A stretch of DNA of 64,000 bases from Bactericera cockerelli (GCA_024516035.1 CM044955.1:42618574-42682573), one strand, 5' to 3'; positions 34,133 through 47,234 are shown, counted from the stretch's first letter. Notes: generated from the letters alone by a model not told the origin. Program-made: numbers and translations.

Positions 34133-35069
34133 GATTTGGTTTGGAAAATCCCAAATACGTACACCTACTTCACCTATGAATTCCAGTTTTGTTTCAATAT
34201 GGTATGGACCTCTCACACAGCTAAACACTTTCCGCTCTCATTTATCAGTTTGTATTTTTAGTGTCGAACCCCTGCACTGCTGATAGATTACGTGTGGTGG
34301 TCTGGCTCTTCCCATGGCATCATTAACACCACACTCGCAGCAATTACATGTGTTTATGTGCATGTGATCTCGCTTCTCATGTGTAATATAATGTGTAGCT
34401 AACATCAGTGGAAATAGATTCCTACAGTACCTACCTGAGAGTTTAAAATATAATGTATGTAGGTCTGGTCCATTATGAAATATTAAATAAGCACAATGCA
34501 ATGCCTTATTGTGTATCCAATGTTGAGAAATGGAGAATACCAAGTGATTATTTGTATCTTAAAATGTACCCATGTGATTCATGTGCTTTAACAGCCGCTT
34601 TAATGTAGTGTAAATAAAACTACATGCATAATATACACACACTGGGTACTATAATAGAACAAACCTCACTTGGTCTACCCTGAGAACATAAATAAATCTA
34701 TGAGAAATCAATAAATCCATTCTAATACAAGTAAAAGTTTTCATGAATAAACTGAGGTACTTCTGAAGTGTTTATTTTTAAATATCCTTGAACTTTCTTT
34801 GCACCTCGTGCTATTGTTTCGAACAGGTGTCCTTCAGATTACCATTTTGGTACTCATTCTCTCAACTGTTCCTACTATTGAAGTGGTCATAAAGCTTGAT
34901 AACATGATAATAAAACAATACACTGAAGATAATAAGCTTGTACTCGATGAAATCAAAATAAACATGACATCATAACATTATTATAAATTTTTCTTCGAAA
35001 TAAAATATGTATATCAAATTTGGCAACATTTTGGACAGGTAATAAAGGATATTCAAATTTGTATAAATT

Positions 35070-35182
35070 ACAAAACACAGTTACTCGAACCCTTTTGTTA
35101 AAAAAAATATCGGTGCGACTCGAACCATGGATCACCAAGTTTCGAGTCTGCAGCTTTACCGATTCAGCTACTGAGGACTGTA
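35070..35182 (-). repeat. tRNA-derived SINE (family C-like), diverged
   Basis: The plus strand shows CAGTTACTCGAACCC, GCGACTCGAACCATGGATCA and GATTCAGCTACTGAGGACTG, the mirror of a tRNA-like head (AGTAGCTGAATCGGTAAAGC on the minus strand). A weaker match than the other family C copies. Confidence 0.55.
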
Positions 35183-35694
35183 GGGATGGCAATAAAATAA
35201 AGTAATAATACTAATGAGTATTAACTTACAACTTACATTATAAAATAATTTTTGGCATTTTTTGTTCTATTTTTGATATGGTTGTGATAAACGCAAAAAT
35301 GATTTTTTAATTTTACTTCTAAAAATAAAATAAAAATATGTACATCACAATTTTTATGGTTAGCGCAGAAAAAAACTTACATTATAGGTGTTATTCACAC
35401 CTCGGCCGAGGTGTTTGATATTATCTAAATCTAGAATACTACATTCAATATTGTATCACAACTCATTATTATATTATTTGATAGTAAAACAATACACCAC
35501 AAAGCTATAAGTTGACAAGTTGTTCAAGTAAATACATATACAGGAGTTATGACAGGACACAGATCTGATAAACATAAGTAAATCAAAACCGTGTAGGTTG
35601 TACATTGTACCGTAGCTCGTAGGTTCTTATATCATAATCCGTGTGAACCTCGAACAAGCAACACTATAACTGTTTAATGACAGTACCTAAACGG

Positions 35695-36040
35695 GAGGGA
35701 CTACTGCCTGTAGTCCAGAGATTCTGAGTTTGATTCCCGGCCAAAGCAAGCTTTTCACACAGAAAATTCTGTTTCCTCCGGACACGTGAGGCTGGCATTT
35801 CCAGCCTTACCCAGGCTGGGTGGGGTCAATGTGAGTAGCTGGTACGATTCCCAGCGAATGGAGGGAAAACCCCTCGTCCTAATCAAGACGTTAAATCAAA
35901 AAGAATCGGTGGCGTTAGGAAGGGCATCCAGCCGTAAAACAATGTGCCACAACCAACCAATCTCAACCATGAGGTTGTACAATGCTGACCCCAAGTAGAA
36001 TTAGAAAAAGGCAAAGTGAAAGAAGAAGTGTTAAACTGTA
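35695..36040 (+). repeat. SINE/LINE tail composite
   Basis: A tRNA-like segment (CTGTAGTCCAGAGATTCTGA, GTTTGATTCCCGG) is followed by the 5S-SINE-type tail (CCTTACCCAGGCTGGGTGGG, TTCCCAGCGAATGGAGG). A module with GTGGCGTTAGGAAGGGCATC and CAGCCGTAAAACAATGTGCC follows; it resembles 3' tails of animal non-LTR elements. Probably one composite retroelement, or several nested. Confidence 0.6.
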
Positions 36041-36107
36041 AACTACTGTGAAAATAGCTTTCATCCACTGACGTGCACTGCTATTTTTTGTTAGCATTAA
36101 ACCCTAA

Positions 36108-36236
36108 CTTGTTTCTGGGGGGGGGGGGGGCTTGTCAATTATTAGCCTCTTTGTAAAGACAGTGGTAGAAGTGCTGAGTCATTCCTCCACTGTCTGGCTA
36201 CCATCGTTCACGATGACGCCACCCTATGATGATAAA
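36108..36236 (+). repeat. Minisatellite-element flank module with G14 run
   Basis: The same flank as 5517-5653, without the 38-bp units. It has a G14 run, then CTTGTCAATTATTAGCCTC, GACAGTGGTAGAAGTGCTGA and the CATCGTTCACGATG hairpin. The short GGGGG of other copies is expanded here. Confidence 0.85.
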
Positions 36237-36814
36237 CCCTAACCCCCTGATTTGAAATCCATTGCTCTTAGGTACCACCTATTTTAACAACAACTATAAA
36301 TGCAAGTGTACAGGGAGTTAAAATATGTATCATAAGGTAATGCAGCCTTTCCGCACAAGAAGAGGAATCTCAAGGAATTATTGTGAAAATGAACCCAGTG
36401 GATCTAATATACCTAGTCGTTTTCATTTTTCTTTTTGTTCCCTGTCCATTTGTTTTTATTTATAAATTTTAATTTCCTTGGTAGAGTCCAGTTGGTGATT
36501 CTAAATAAAATTTAAAAATATTTAGGAAACGATTTTATGTACATCCAAACTTGACCCTATCAACCTATCTCATTTCAATAAATATCTCACGACCACCATG
36601 GGTTAAGGTTTATATCATTTTGTGTTGGCAGGTTGTCATAATAAGTTTGAAAGTTGTTAGGTCTTATGACATTATCATCATGAATTTAATACTCTTGCTT
36701 AAATACGAGCTTCAAAGTGGGTACAATGTAGAGGCGGGGACTTGACTTGCCATGAGGCTTGAACTTGAGCCACATATCCGACTCGGAGTCAAGCTCTTGT
36801 GTTTAATTGATTTG

Positions 36815-37110
36815 GTTGTAATCAGAAAACACTTGGTTAACTTGGGTTTAATATTTTTGGTATATGATTTGAAAAACACTTGATGGTTTCAATTCTTACA
36901 ATCAGAAAACACTTGTTAATTTTAATTTGTGTTTGATTTTGTTTTGGTAAGATTCGAAAAACTTGGTTTCAATTGATTCTAACAATCAGAACACAGTTGT
37001 TAACTTTAATTTGGTTTTGATAAGATAACTTTAGTTTTGGTAAGATTCGAAAAACTTGGTTTCAATTGATTGGGTTAGAAACACTTGGTTATCTCAGTTT
37101 TGATTTGGTA
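36815..37110 (+). repeat. Degenerate tandem repeat
   Basis: Four imperfect units of about 65-90 bp share AATCAGAAAACACTTG, TTAACTTTAATTTGGTTTTG and GATTCGAAAAACTTGGTTTC. The units differ by indels and substitutions, so the array is old. Confidence 0.75.
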
Positions 37111-38643
37111 TGAGTCAGAGAACATGAGCCAGCACCTGGATTTTCTCTGAAAACTTTGATTTCCAGCCATAAACAACTATCGCAGATTTCTTCTTTGTTA
37201 ATAAGATAATTTGATTGTAAAATGAAAGTAGAGATTTCTTAATCTTTTTAATTATTGAACTTGGGTGACCATTTGCTTCGTTTATCAAGTTTTCTGTAGA
37301 CATAGCTTGGTCCTTCTCAGTGGCGAGGGATATAATTTTCCTCCGATTTTTTCGACAAAGTTACTTTTGGTTCTCATTACTTAAAATATAATTATGTACA
37401 ATGTAAACCACCTCATTGAAGCGATTTTTTCATCCAGTTTATAAAGACGAGTTTTATAATAATAAAAATCTACTCACTCATTTCTTGGATATGATTTGAC
37501 TTGACTTTGACCACCCTGAATTGGTCTTCTTACCCACTGTTGTCTTTTTGTAAATAAATAATTCAACCATAGTATCTCCATCATTGAGACAGAGTACTAC
37601 CTAACCTGGAGATCAGTGGTTCAAGAAATCAAGACCCAAGCATTGTGACATGACTCATATGAAACACAAATACATATGACATAGTAAATAAATTGTTAGT
37701 AATCATAATCATATATGTACATATTGTAGATCCCGCTTGTAAGAACTCAAGTCAACATAATTAGAACATAACGCACGACCGAGATTGTGACTATCTAGTT
37801 ACTCAAATACATATGGTTAATATGGTCTGAATTTTAAGTAATTCCAGCTGGGAAGATACGTACAACATAAGCTTCCACATATGAGAGAATATACTGATTA
37901 TAAGCATGTTCTTGAGTACACGAACATAATATTACATTGAAATTAAATTTGATGCCGACCCCTAGAGAAAGTACCTGTTGCCTTGCTTCAGACGCTATGC
38001 TAATCACCTGCGTACTGACTGCGTAATACCTTGGGCAGTAATGATGTACCTACATCTATCATATCTCACCTAGGCATAACTCTGTTGCATTTTTGCTCAT
38101 AGATTTAGCTATATCATATATTCATATCTGAAATATATGTATACCTCCTTACTTGCATACAGGATACATTCATAAATTTCATTCTTTATCATAACACGAC
38201 TCTCTTTATTGAGCCTTGCATATTTATATTTGAGGTATATCATTGATACATCTGTTTTGCATAGATCATAATTATCTCAATTGGGTGTCTTGCATATTGC
38301 ATGTAAGTACTATAGGAGATACATACATATACCTATATAATTATATCTCATAGGTATGATATCTCTCATACTGCTTAGCAAAATATCATTTCCTTGCAAC
38401 ATAATAAATGTATAAACTGGAAATATCTTTGGTCAGATATCATTGCACATTGGTATTGTTGTTCCATACAACGTGTATGTATGAGGTCATTAGGTCAATG
38501 AGAGTTGAATCACTCCAATATTGTTCAATCATCTTCATAAAGACAGCGCATTGTCGAGATAGCCTTGACATGATCGAGATCTTTATGGCTTCGGAATTCG
38601 TCCAACACACTGGTACGGCAAATACCTCAGTCCATATAACTTT

Positions 38644-38772
38644 TAAAAGTTATCATGTTTGTGTTAATCACGATGTGATATCACAATTACTCAAACTCGC
38701 TTTATCAAATATTTGCTGAGCATGGAACTCGAACCACCGACCTCCGGTACCAGTCCGCTGCCTTATCGATCA
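38644..38772 (-). repeat. tRNA-derived SINE (family C)
   Basis: The minus strand reads GATCGATAAGGCAGCGGACT, GGTACCGGAGGTCGGTGG, then TTCGAGTTCCATGCTC. The body ends with the plus-strand phrase GTTATCATGTTTGTGTTAAT shared by the copies at 47 and 63 kb. Confidence 0.82.
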
Positions 38773-39090
38773 TCATATAACATTAAGGTGGAAATATAAC
38801 CAATCGGAAATACTCATGAGTCTCCCGTGTTTCATTTTTTTTTTTATAAATTTATTAATTTGGTATACAATTTGCCATAGGGAAAGTTTGTCCTGTTGAA
38901 GTGTTGATCTCAGACTTAAAATACTTTCTGTATTTTACTTCTGCTTGCGAAGTCTCCGAATTGTTTGAATTCTACTTGTTTTACTACGCGAGTAATGCGT
39001 ATGGAGAAAAAAATGCCTATTCCCGCAGCCAGACTGCTTGTCTACTCCCGGTTTAGATCAACAAATTAAACTTCTGGTCTAAACGCTGCG

Positions 39091-39128
39091 TTGTTGTTGT
39101 TGTTGTTGTGTGTGTGTGTGTGTGTGTG
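39091..39128 (+). repeat. Microsatellite (TTG)n(TG)n
   Basis: A compound microsatellite: six or more TTG units pass directly into about ten TG units. Confidence 0.95.
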
Positions 39129-40235
39129 GTTTTTTCTTTTTAATTTCCCAGTCATTCTACTGGTCTGATCTACTCTTAGTCTTAGTCAGACCAAGATTGA
39201 AGACATTATAAAGTACCTACTTACTGTCGTTATGCTTTATGTCCCTTTTAATTACTACTCACGAGAATAGTCATTTTGTTGAAATACACTCACCGACAGA
39301 AATAACCGCCCACCTAGTATATTTAGCTCCATGCATTTCAATACAAACTAAATTGGACTAAACTTTTCTTTGTTTTTTTGTTTTTTTTTTTAAACCAAAT
39401 GTACGGAGATTGATACTGATTAGGAAAAACTTGTGAAAACCACCTCAAGAAGACCACAGAAAAATAAAAAAAATCATTTTTTATTTAAAAGAAATCAAAA
39501 TTTATTTCTTGCAGGTGTAAATTTCCATACTCGTTGTTATCTATCAAGACCTGGAAATGTCTGGAAAAAATTTACTAACAAGAAAGCAATCTAAAAACTT
39601 TATTAAAAAAAAATAAAATAAAGAAAAATCCCTTGATATATTTTTTTCCCTTGACTTAGTGAGGTACTTTTTACATATTTCTCCTATTTAGTATAAACTA
39701 CTGCAGTTTGTTTTCTTCAAAAACAAAAACGAAAAAAAAAAAAAAAAAAAATAGTCGAATGCATGAAGATGAAAAATAACCGCTGGGTGTATAATTGTGC
39801 TGGTGAGCGTATAATAATATGGTTGAAGTATATGAGTAATGAGTTAACGCTATCCGGTTGTTAGGGAAGTGATAAGTGAGGAACATTTCACTTTTCCATA
39901 AAACACCAGGAGATAATACTTCACACACCACTCCAGCATGCGTTTTAGAATGCTTTGTTGATGACAGTCGTACAAAAAATGTATAATTGTATGAGTTATT
40001 CTGTATGATTATTCTGTTGTTAATGTTATAGTATCAAACAGATGATGATTTTAGATTAACTTGAAATTAAATGCCAGTCAACAAAGCCGAATTTTTCTAA
40101 TGTGGCTTTTATTTTCAATTTTTGACAAAACTTTAACTGAAAGTTAAGCCTGATGTTAGTGTACTCTCTGTTTTTAGTGGCAGGCATCTGTTTCAATCAC
40201 ATTCAATCTTTTCCCGCCCATAGCAATAATCTGCT

Positions 40236-40545
40236 TCCATTATTCCCCGGCCAGACTGCTGGTCTACTCTTTCTTCCATTGTCCCCCGGCTAGACTACTG
40301 GTCTACTCCTTGTTTATAGTCCCCCAGTCAAACTACTGGTCTACTCTTTCTTCCATTGTCCCCCGGCTAGACTACTGGTCTACTCCTTGTTTATAGTCCC
40401 CCAGTCACACTACTGGTCTACTCTTTCTTCCATTGTCCCTCGGCTAGACTACTGGTCTACTCCTTGTTTACAGTCTCCCAGATAGACTATACTGGTCTAC
40501 TCCTTGTTTATCTAGTCCCCCGGCCAGACTACTGACTACCCCTGT
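40236..40545 (-). repeat. 38-bp minisatellite with alternating unit types
   Basis: About eight units on the minus strand relative to 5365. Two unit versions alternate. One begins CTTTCTTCCATTGTCCCCCG, the other CTTGTTTATAGTCCCCCAG; both end in ACTACTGGTCTACTC. The repeat is therefore a dimer of about 76 bp, a higher-order unit not present at 5.4 kb. No flank module was seen. Confidence 0.9.
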
Positions 40546-41862
40546 TCCTCGTTCTCCAGCGAGCTTGATTGAAAGAGCACGGTTGATGAAATTTTATTAG
40601 TAGTAGGATACTATATTTAGCACTGATTTATTTTATTTACTGTCGGAACAGGGCGTCGTGTGGTGATACACAGATCTCCCACGCAGGCAGGGGGACGTAG
40701 AATCAGCCATGTCTCACACTTCGTCACTTGTTCTCTGTTGTATCCGATATTTAGTGACTTACTCTGCTAGTTTTTGTAATTCACACCAACCTCAGTCAAT
40801 ATAGAAGGTTGAGGTTTGCCGTTTAAGTTCTTTGCATGTTTTTTTTTTTTTAAGAAGGTATTTGTGTCCCCGAACCGCTTTCGCATTACTTCAGGGCACA
40901 TTACTGTTGCATAATTTATCAATGGGGAATAAACTTCGGCACAAAACATAATATGTGTTTAATTGATAAGTTAAAGTTATCAATTATTTTTTTTACCAGT
41001 TCAGGTGGCTGGGCGATTTCGAGGATTGTGAAGAGAATTAAACAGAAAATTGCTAATCTGCTTGGTCCTCGCGATAATCTGCAGGAAATACACTAGGAAA
41101 ATACTGTGGTCCTTCTGTGATTAATTTTCCATATTTCTATTTTTTAGGAAACGTAGCACTAAGCACATCACACTATTACTTACAACCATAGAGATCACCG
41201 AACTACTCTACTCAGCTTAGCTTACTCCGCCGCTGCAGCAACATATGACACGTAGCAGACAGAACTGGCAAAGAGATCTATCTCTTCATATTATTAACCT
41301 CTCTTTTCTCTCTCAAACCCATCCAAGCTTTTTGTACCTATTAATCGTGGTCCCTGATTTCTATACAGCTCCCTGGTGACGAGGCTCCTAGGCAGAAACA
41401 GATGTGCTGGGATGTCTGGAGCTCAGAGAACCGAAGTGTTAATACATACCATGATACAGAATTTCTTTTTGATAATAATGTATTGTACATTGTGATATGT
41501 AATTGCTTGGATATACTTAGAGGTTTTAATGCTATCTCTGCCAGCTCAGACATCTTGGTGGCGTTTCGCCAAACCCATAAACCACAGGACAATTGTCATT
41601 CCTCTTGTGATGTAAGAAGCCGTGTGATATTGACATATTCTTATCACCACTTACTAACCCAATCTGGCCAGGACGTTCTCCAATGCCTGGTCTTTGTTTG
41701 TGTTGAATTTCTCAGTAATTGCTTTCTCCATTCATCTTCTCTTCTCGTTATCTTCCTCTTCTGTTTGACGAGAACTCGTATCCTGCTTATCTCTTTACTG
41801 ATGTCTTCTTCTCTATTTGCTTTTTTATCTTTTTGATTTCGTTTCACATTTTCAGCTTTCCT
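40546..41862. other. No gene recognised
   Basis: Contains a frame of 144 codons (41402-41836, plus) and one of 67 codons on the minus strand (41644-41847). The latter is very rich in Lys, Arg and Glu because of pyrimidine-rich DNA. Neither has a recognisable domain or a convincing splice pattern. Confidence 0.4.
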
Positions 41863-42424
41863 CTGTCTTCTGCACTTTCCTCTCTTGCACTGTATCTGTG
41901 AGATCTGTCTTCTGCACTTTCCTCTCTTGCACTGTATCTGTGAGATCTGTCTTCTGCACTTTCCTCTCTTGCACTGTATCTGTGAGATCTGTCTTCTGCA
42001 CTTTCCTCTCTTGCACTGTATCTGTGAGATCTGTCTTCTGCACTTTCCTCTCTTGCACTGTATCTGTGAGATCTGTCTTCTGCACTTTCCTCTCTTGCAC
42101 TGTATCTGTGAGATCTGTCTTCTGCACTTTCCTCTCTTGCACTGTATCTGTGAGATCTGTCTTCTGCACTTTCCTCTCTTGCACTGTATCTGTGAGATCT
42201 GTCTTCTGCACTTTCCTCTCTTGCACTGTATCTGTGAGATCTGTCTTCTGCACTTTCCTCTCTTGCACTGTATCTGTGAGATCTGTCTTCTGCACTTTCC
42301 TCTCTTGCACTGTATCTGTGAGATCTGTCTTCTGCACTTTCCTCTCTTGCACTGTATCTGTGAGATCTGTCTTCTGCACTTTCCTCTCTTGCACTGTATC
42401 TGTGAGATCTGTCTTCTGCACTTT
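41863..42424. repeat. 42-bp perfect tandem array, 13.4 units
   Basis: Thirteen complete units, CTGTCTTCTGCACTTTCCTC then TCTTGCACTGTATCTGTGAG then AT, start at 41863 and repeat every 42 bases. A partial unit begins at 42409. The units appear identical. The unit length is a multiple of three and three frames have no stop, so long repetitive ORFs appear on both strands (plus 41817-42524 and 41885-42658; minus 41852-42421, encoding a hydrophilic 14-residue repeat with K-T-D-L-T-D-T-V). These are most simply by-products of the array. Identity across all units indicates very recent expansion. Confidence 0.97.
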
Positions 42425-45400
42425 GTCTCTCTTTCTCTTCGCCAGTGTTTCCGCTTCTCTATTTTTTATGTGTCTTCACTATCTGATCGAAGACTTTCTA
42501 TTTTGTGTATACACTCACACCTAACCAATGTTCATGAACCCCACCTTGAATCCCAGGAGCACTCGTACAAACACTATCTCTCCCACAACTGCAATGAAAA
42601 TGCACTTTATCCTACACACCGAGGCATAAGTATGAGTCACTCCAGATGTCACTTATAATGAGGAGACCTTGGTACTCTATGCTGGAGTGCAAGAAATAAT
42701 GTTGACTTCATTGGCTTACCTCACGGCAGCCTCAATGCCTCAGAACTCTAGGAAGCTAAACCAATAATGCAGTCCAGATACCTACCAAGTGCCTACCTGT
42801 CATTTGCCGATTTTTTTTGTAACTAATTTAAGTGTGCCAAATCTTATTCTGAAGAAAAATTTTTTTTCATAAAATATTTTGTGTTCCTGTCATAAAACTG
42901 TCAGAAAGAATAACTTTGTTAAAGAGTGTTATTATTATTATTAACATGTTTCAGTATGCTGATACAGCATTACCTACTTGGCAAATTTTCACATCCCCCA
43001 ATATCTGTAATTTCCTTATGCCTAAATATTACTACAGTACTCACCCTCTATCCTTTAATATTACTACGGTAGCTTCAGAACTTACCCCCTCAACACATAC
43101 TACAGTAGTACTTTGACCCCCTCTCCTACCCCCGCCTAGTCTGTACATTGTCTGAACTTGCAGGTCTTCTCAGAGCCTCTTTAGTACCAGCTTTCATGAG
43201 CTTTCTTATCTTTTGTCCGAGCAAATTGAAAAGTGTATTCAATAGTGGTGATAATTTTGACATAGCTTTATCATAATCTCTAGTCATTACTCAGTAAAGA
43301 CAGAACAAAGAAATAATTTTCAGTCAGTCGTATATGTTTCGTGGGTTTTAAAAATTACGTATCGTATGTCTTAGCAAAAGTTAAGACCAGCCAACTTGAG
43401 GAAGGGATTTCTTATATTTTGTATTTTAGTGTCAAATTTTCTGTATTAATGCCCCTTCGGTATTGTTTATTAAGCTATGGCGAACCTAGATTTGCTGCCA
43501 TCAGTGAGACTACCACTGACGGCGTAGGTCAGATCAACTTCTTATTGATATTTTTTAATAATAAAGCTGACAACTAGAGTGACTCATGTCTCAGTGTGTA
43601 GGCAGGATTGAATGGACCGGATAAAAACTGATGAAGAAGATATTATTTTTAATTTATGTGTATTATCATAAGTATATTAAAATATGTTGTATTTTATTAT
43701 ATTTAGATGTGTAGAATCGACCACTATTATTAGTTTGTAGAATTCACGAATATTCTGACATACCCACTCGCGAATTCGTGGCACACCTGAGATTACACTT
43801 CAGTGCGAACCATTCGTCAACAAGAGAATGAGCTGATAAGAATTAGGTTGGTACTGGTTATGCATGGCAATCCATTACTCATCGTGCCCATATCGTTATC
43901 AGTTGTGCCATTATTTGGTGGTGGGGACAGTCTAAATAAAATTTGTGTCTGTAATAAAATTGTGAAGAGAGCATTCTAAACATTGTCATTTGTACCTACG
44001 CAGACCAATATAGACTTAAAAAATTGAATCGTGAGAAAACACAATTTTGGGTTGGTAGCCAAACGCCCCCGAAGTGGACTGCAAGAAAACGGTTTCCTGT
44101 ACCTAATCGCCATTCCGCATAACATTCAATGGTCAAATATTTTGTACCTCTATACGTAGATTTTTCGACCTTTGCCCCACCGTCTATTTCATTTCAAATT
44201 TTCACCAACTTTCCTTAAGCTTTTTCTAGTGTCCATTATCTTATTGTTTTTTACCCTTTACTGTGTTTGTAGCTAATAGTGTTTGTAGTTATCTATGTAT
44301 AAATTTTTTGGGTCACCTGTTGCTTACTTGAGGTGGAAAATGTCCTCTGCTTTCCTCAAAGGCTATCAGAAGTTCCAGTAAATGTATCATGAAGAATATT
44401 ATAATGTGACACGATTATGACTTTGATGTTGCTCTCTGTCTCTGTATTTTTTTTCATTTGTTAGAATTCATTACTATACAGTCTCTAGATGCTAACGCTG
44501 CCATGCATGCTATATCAGCTCAGCAGCAGCTGTGAGCATTCACGATGAGTAAAAAAACCAGGCTATGATTCATCGGTTCACTTGACAGTCTTGTCACCCC
44601 ATGACTCAGAGATGGATTCCCATCTGTAGATTCCGTTTTTCCTTTGATCATTATTTCTAAATGGCCACGCTTGATTTGGTCATACCTGATTACCTCCACG
44701 TTGAATGATTGCTCCTGCCTACTTTGAGAAATAATTAATTGATTGCCCGTTAATGCCATTAACTTCTTATCATTAGATCTTTATTACCTGCAATATTCCA
44801 AGGTGATTTTAATTTATCTGATCACAGTTCAAGCAAAAAAGTCCGTCCAAACTTTAATGTTTGAAATATTTTAGCCAAAAAATTCGAGCAGTTCAGCTGA
44901 GATTCCCACAAAATGCAGTGCCACTGCGTTTTTTTTCTGTTATTCTTCTTTGTAGAAAAAAATCATCTTTATTTTAACAATGTTTATTTTTGGTTGACAA
45001 TTAAAAGTCAGAGCATTGCATCTTTCTCAATTTTTTATATGATAATTTTTCAGTTCAAAAGCAGAGAAGAATTTCAAGAAAATTAAACTTTATTCCACCT
45101 TGTTTTAGACATTGGAATGAAATATTTTTATATTTTTTAAATATTTTGTCTATTGTCTATTTCCTCGGTGAGAAACAACCTTACGTTTCCATACTTTACT
45201 TTCACATAGCAGTAATGAGGAAACTCTTTAAGTTGTTGTCTGCTAGTTTGGAGTTTGGAGGGTCCAGAGCCCCCAACCCTCCACTACCATTGTAGTAATT
45301 TAATCACACTAGTTCCAGGTCCACTGTTGCTGAACGAAAGCACTGAACAGTCACAGCTAGGTCACAAGGTCACTGAGTGTTTTGTTAGAAAGCTCCTCAC

Positions 45401-45867
45401 AAGTATACTCAAGTTTAGCTGTCTCCATTTTTTCAACGTTAATTCTCCTTTATTTTGAAGTTGTGAAAGCTCAAGTATTTTTTCTCTCTTCAAAAATGTA
45501 TTGACGCAGGATAAAAAAAAGTAGCGATTTTGGGAACAAATAGTTCATGTCACAAAAATATCCAATTGATCCCCCATATCATTCCTTCTTAGGGTGGACA
45601 ACTTTCCTGTTTATCATAAACATCGTAATCCTGATGGTAATACTACCCGTAGTAATAATTGTGCCTCTAAAATTTATTAGTTATTTCATTTTTACATCCT
45701 ATTACCTGTAAGGTCTAGAAAATATTGTGCTCATCATAAAGACTTCTTCTTGAATCTTGTCTTCTCTTTTCTATCCTGCGTAATTCCTAGATCGTAGTTA
45801 ACTTTAAATCTTAGATTGTAATCACAGTTCATCAGTTCAATGACAAAATTGAAAAAAAAACGAGTTT

Positions 45868-46286
45868 CTACGTTGAAGCATAAAAAAACTGGATTACCAG
45901 CATTGCCTTAGTAATTGAATATGGAACTTTTTTTTCCTTTGATATTTCACTTTTGGATTTATCATTGGATTTTTTCTCTGAATGTGGTTTATGGATGATG
46001 AAATCTGACCAGTTTGAAATGCAACTTTTTGTGTGATCTAGCGATATTGATAGAGGTGTCACATTTGATGTGAGTTGAGTAAGGCCATGAGAGAACAAGT
46101 TGATTGATTTTTTCTATATTTGAATAGAGTATTGACACACATTTCAGAGATAGCAATATAATACTCTGCCCTTGTAGTACTTAAGCTGTACAGTAACGCT
46201 CTGTGAAAGGTACTATCGGATGAAAATTGTAAGAAAAGATTTCTATCTTTCAAATTTAAAAGAAGAAGAGCACATGATATGAACAT
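45868..46286 (-). pseudogene. Possible coding remnant, two frames across an A run
   Basis: Two overlapping minus-strand frames (46286-46059 and 46098-45868) of balanced composition would join if the six-base A run near 46110 had one base more. The first has an S-T-T-R-A-E-Y-Y-I-A-I-S-E pattern vaguely like retroelement RNase H regions. The second is rich in Lys and Ser and ends at a clear stop. I do not recognise the protein. It could be a retroelement remnant, an exon or chance. Confidence 0.2.
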
Positions 46287-46345
46287 ATGTCCTAACTAAA
46301 GGGCGGGGTTATTGCCTATGGCAATCTCTTCCACCCAACCTTTGT
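46282..46345 (+). repeat. Repeat tail, CTAAAGGGCGGGG family
   Basis: CATATGTCCTAACTAAAGGG, CGGGGTTATTGCCTATGGCA and ATCTCTTCCACCC. The same tail is at 49675-49735 and 57640-57690, where it ends a longer element. Confidence 0.85.
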
Positions 46346-47234
46346 TGTCACATTTTAAATTTAGATTTCTGATGTGTCAGGGATACGAACAGGACTTATT
46401 CTTACCTCGCTGTGTACATATTGTATGTTACTTCAACTCCGTCTCTATGAGAAAATAATTAATTAAACTTAACTTCGCAGGATAAAAAATACCCCATGTA
46501 GAGAATAAAACACATGAGTAGTTTACCTAAATGTCTAATAAATCTAAAATAAATATGACAAGGTTAAATTATAAAAAGACTTGTCAAACATAACTTCCTT
46601 TGTTATATGCCCCAGACCTCCTCCTTACCTTTTTTTCAATGGAATTTTTGTGACCAAGTGTCATTATCGTAACCCCGTTGGTCTTGTTTCCGTTCGTTTC
46701 TTCTCAAAATTATATCTAGACTCATCGAAATGTTTCACCTAGAATTTTGAGGCGTGTGATCCTATACTTTTCTTAAACATCTCGTATCATCAAATTGTGG
46801 CAACCCATTTAGGTGTTGATACCACTAGGTCCCAAATTATGAAACAGTATTAGATTAACTAATCCAACACTTTCACTTAACACACATTCTGGTGAGAATT
46901 TCAACCGATCACAGCGCATTTATATCAGCTCCCGACAAATCCTTGATATTTAATCCTGTTTCACAAATCAGACCTTAATGATTTTTTTCGCCATTTTAAG
47001 TTATGGCGATTTAACAACGCCATGACTTCGTGTTATTATTACATTGTTTTCGGTCAAGTCAAAGTTCATCACAATTTATACATAATTATTGAGATATTTG
47101 ATTTGTTTGAAACCAATGGAATAAATGGTCAATGGCGCTAAACCGAATGTTGCCAATGATATACTTTTGTTTAATGTACAATTGGTTTTTTTTTTTTAAA
47201 TCTAATATCTGATATTTTATTTTTATTAAGTTAT

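Larger units (their letters stand above)
37116..40235. other. Intergenic, no gene recognised
   Basis: AT-rich DNA with one family C SINE (38644-38772), a (TTG)n(TG)n microsatellite (39091-39128) and an A-rich run near 39735. The frames of up to 103 codons overlap the SINE or are low complexity. Confidence 0.5.
42425..47234. other. Intergenic, no named gene
   Basis: AT-rich sequence. Two places may hold coding remnants on the minus strand: 44520-44759 and 45868-46286. A short repeat tail lies at 46282-46345. The WIP gene must have at least one 5' untranslated exon upstream of 47693, but I could not locate it. Confidence 0.45.

Noticed and set aside
41817..42658. Long ORFs of 189, 235 and 257 codons across the 42-bp array
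   Set aside because: They arise because a stop-free unit of 42 bases is repeated. They exist on both strands and contain only the repeated 14-residue motif.
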